From: Odoribacter laneus YIT 12061 | GTDB taxonomy: Bacteria; Bacteroidota; Bacteroidia; Bacteroidales; Marinifilaceae | Direction of reading: 5' to 3' | NCBI RefSeq assembly: GCF_000243215.1 | Contig: NZ_JH594597.1 | Coordinates: 1 to 64,000, forward strand | DNA: 64,000 nucleotides | In this document: positions 62,405 to 64,000 of the stretch, one piece after another | Numbering within the stretch: the first letter of the stretch is position 1 | Layout of the letters: each line of letters starts with the position of its first letter | Made by a program: the position numbers and the translations under genes | The notes under the pieces: generated by a model | What the model saw: only the letters and a program-made list of their open reading frames with translations | What the model was told of the DNA's origin: nothing | Database searches by the model: none

Positions 62405-63655
62405 GTGGACATTTTTGAAAGAGTAAAAAAACAGAAAGGAAATATCGGTCAATATGCAAAACAAGCTCATGGCTATTTTGCTTTCCCGAAACTAGAAGGG
62501 GAAATCGGTCCCCGGATGAAATTCCGTGGCAGAGAAGTGTTAAACTGGAGTCTGAATAATTACATTGGTCTGGCAAACGACCCGGAAGTAAAAAAGGCAG
62601 ATGCAGAATACGCTGCCCAATGGGGACTTGCTTACCCCATGGGAGCTCGTATGATGAGTGGCCAGACTTCCCGTCACGAATACCTGGAATCTCAACTGGC
62701 GGATTTTGTCGGCAAACCAGACGCTTTTCTGTTAAATTTCGGCTATCAAGGAATGATTTCTATCATCGATGCGATGACCAGTCGTTTCGATTGCATTGTA
62801 TACGATGCTGAATCTCATGCCTGCATTATGGACGGTTTACGGCTTTCGCCAGCAAAACGTTTTGTGTATGTACACAACGATATTCCGAGTCTCCGTAAGC
62901 AACTGGAAAGAGCTACCAAATGGGTGGAAACGACAGGCGGAGGAATCCTGGTTATTACCGAAGGTGTATTCGGCATGGCAGGCGACTTAGGTAAGCTGGA
63001 CGAAATTACCGCTTTGAAGGAAGAATTTGACTTCCGTTTATTAGTAGACGACGCTCATGGTTTTGGAACAATGGGGCCTACAGGAGCAGGAACAGGAGAA
63101 CATTTCGGCGTACAAGCCAAAATTGATCTCTATTTCGGTACTTTTGCCAAAGCTATGGCTGGTTTCGGAGCATTCGTCGCTACCGAAGAGGATATTTGTA
63201 TGTATCTCCGCTACAATATGCGTTCTCAAACTTTTGCAAAATCCCTGACCATGCCTATGGTAGAAGGCGCTATCAAACGCTTGGAGTTGCTGAGGACACA
63301 ACCGGAACGCCGCGAAAAATTGTGGCAAATTGCTCATGCCTTACAAACAGGACTGAAAGAAGACGGTCTGAATATTGGAAAGACAAATTCTATGGTCACC
63401 CCTGTCTATCTTTCCGGTAGCGTAGCTGAAGGAATGCAAGTAACCACCGATCTGAGAGAAAATTACAATTTATTCTGCTCTATCGTTGTTTATCCGGTTA
63501 TTCCCAAAGGTCAGTTATTGTTGCGCCTGATCCCCACCGCCACTCATACGCTTGAAGATGTGAAATACACTATCAAAGCCTTTAAGAATGTTGCTGAAAA
63601 ATTAGCAAAAGGCGAATACAACAAAGAAACATTGGTGGATGCAAATAATTTGTAA
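62405..63655 (+). CDS. Alpha-oxoamine synthase (PLP-dependent acyltransferase)
   Basis: A 416-residue PLP enzyme of the alpha-oxoamine synthase family, which condenses an amino acid with an acyl-CoA. Motifs: LNWSLNNYIGLANDPEV, MGARMMSGQTSRHEYLE, VVDDAHG-type LLVDDAHGFG, and YFGTFAKAMAGFGAF with the PLP lysine. The long N-terminus (KLEGEIGPRMKF) differs from BioF and Kbl. Candidates are serine palmitoyltransferase of sphingolipids or cysteate acyltransferase of sulfonolipids; I cannot decide from sequence alone. The GTG start at 62405 is the only one consistent with the promoter and family. Confidence 0.85.
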   Translation: MDIFERVKKQKGNIGQYAKQAHGYFAFPKLEGEIGPRMKFRGREVLNWSLNNYIGLANDPEVKKADAEYAAQWGLAYPMGARMMSGQTSRHEYLESQLADFVGKPDAFLLNFGYQGMISIIDAMTSRFDCIVYDAESHACIMDGLRLSPAKRFVYVHNDIPSLRKQLERATKWVETTGGGILVITEGVFGMAGDLGKLDEITALKEEFDFRLLVDDAHGFGTMGPTGAGTGEHFGVQAKIDLYFGTFAKAMAGFGAFVATEEDICMYLRYNMRSQTFAKSLTMPMVEGAIKRLELLRTQPERREKLWQIAHALQTGLKEDGLNIGKTNSMVTPVYLSGSVAEGMQVTTDLRENYNLFCSIVVYPVIPKGQLLLRLIPTATHTLEDVKYTIKAFKNVAEKLAKGEYNKETLVDANNL

Positions 63656-63670
63656 TCCCTCCCGCTTATA

Positions 63671-63705
63671 AAAAAATGTCCCAAAGCCTGTTTGGGACAT
63701 TTTTT
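63671..63705. terminator. Bidirectional terminator
   Basis: AAAAAATGTCCCAAA (63671-63685) pairs with TTTGGGACATTTTTT (63691-63705), with T-runs on both strands. It serves the synthase gene and the convergent DUF4091 gene. Confidence 0.92.
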
Positions 63706-64000
63706 TATAATTTATTCAGCAGCTGACGAGCCTTACGAATCATTTCCGCAGCCGATTGTTCAGGCAATCTGTCAATTTCAAAATCCGCCAACATTTTTTC
63801 AATTCGTTTTAAACCAGCCGTATTGTTCTTTTCTTCGCATTCGTTTTTCAGGATCCGGATTTTCTCATAATCCTGTATTCCCTCAATCAATCGTTCCATA
63901 CGTATAGACGAACGTCCGCCCGGGTAAACCAAATAACAATCTCCTCCGCCAAAAGCCCGGAAACGGGAATCTCTCAACGGATCTTTTGTCCAACTATTGT
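63705..64000 (-). CDS. DUF4091-domain protein, C-terminal end (partial)
   Basis: The last 98 codons of a gene that enters from the right edge. The visible part begins NSWTKDPLRDSRFRAFGGGD and contains CYLVYPGGRSSIRMERLIEG, the conserved C-terminal pattern of DUF4091, a region found after TIM-barrel-like domains in putative secreted glycosidases. The rest lies outside the window, so signal peptide and catalytic residues cannot be seen. Confidence 0.8.
   Translation of the reverse strand, partial: NSWTKDPLRDSRFRAFGGGDCYLVYPGGRSSIRMERLIEGIQDYEKIRILKNECEEKNNTAGLKRIEKMLADFEIDRLPEQSAAEMIRKARQLLNKL

Overview
The window comes from a Bacteroidales chromosome, possibly Odoribacteraceae or a relative, though I cannot fix the genus. 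The evidence is TAnnTTTG-type promoters, many SusD-like-era lipoproteins with Cys lipoboxes, a FeoA-FeoB fusion, a Bacteroidetes-type omega subunit next to bamD and coaBC, DUF4270 and Porin_10-type outer-membrane proteins, and moderate-to-low GC. Coding density is high and most genes are ordinary core metabolism or envelope genes. There are no rRNA genes, CRISPR arrays or prophage. The only mobile element is one IS30-family insertion sequence.

Layout. 1-6.3 kb: YitT-like membrane protein, glnS, a divergent porin and an MltF-like lytic transglycosylase lipoprotein. 6.4-18.4 kb: an iron and iron-sulfur block, almost all on the minus strand: a FeoB-associated Cys-rich peptide, feoAB, hydG, then sufB-sufC-sufD-sufS-sufE-DUF59-queG as one run. 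18.8-24.9 kb: thiL, a helical protein, an RRM protein, tRNA-Phe, a class A beta-lactamase, dinB, and an ECF sigma/membrane-protein pair divergent from a DUF6249-like gene. 25-34.5 kb: a GDPD phosphodiesterase preceded by a strongly structured intergenic region, a FadL-type porin, a small S4 protein, an oxidoreductase, glycosyltransferases, an OmpH-like chaperone and a second sigma-factor operon. 34.6-40.4 kb: phosphofructokinase, a small envelope operon with a metallophosphoesterase, an XRE regulator and a large TPR protein. 40.6-43.6 kb: a lipoprotein gene cut in its signal peptide by an IS4351-like element. 43.9-64 kb: Kelch and DUF4270 lipoproteins, an outer-membrane barrel, a GH3/beta-lactamase fusion, the fumarate reductase/succinate dehydrogenase operon, a hydrolase, manA, pyrBI with an unusual leader, coaBC, rpoZ, bamD, an alpha-oxoamine synthase and the end of a DUF4091 protein.

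How the parts fit. Ferrous iron import (FeoAB) lies beside Fe-S cluster assembly (Suf) and two Fe-S enzymes (QueG, HydG). The frd operon gives the anaerobic fumarate respiration expected of a gut Bacteroidales. BamD, OmpH/Skp, several beta-barrels and lipoproteins make this an envelope-rich stretch.

Most notable observations: (1) the pyrBI promoter fires almost directly into a 54-codon open frame that runs through an intrinsic terminator just before pyrB, an architecture like enterobacterial pyrBI attenuation; (2) a 1155-bp IS30 element with a 3-bp target duplication whose removal restores a 559-codon lipoprotein in frame; (3) an identical two-part motif, TGTAACCT-N13-GCGTC, in front of an ECF sigma operon and its divergent neighbour, which predicts autoregulation; (4) a 121-nt irregular hairpin with a U-rich tail that may be a small RNA; (5) a HydG whose C-terminal CX2CX22C motif has Gly in place of the second Cys.
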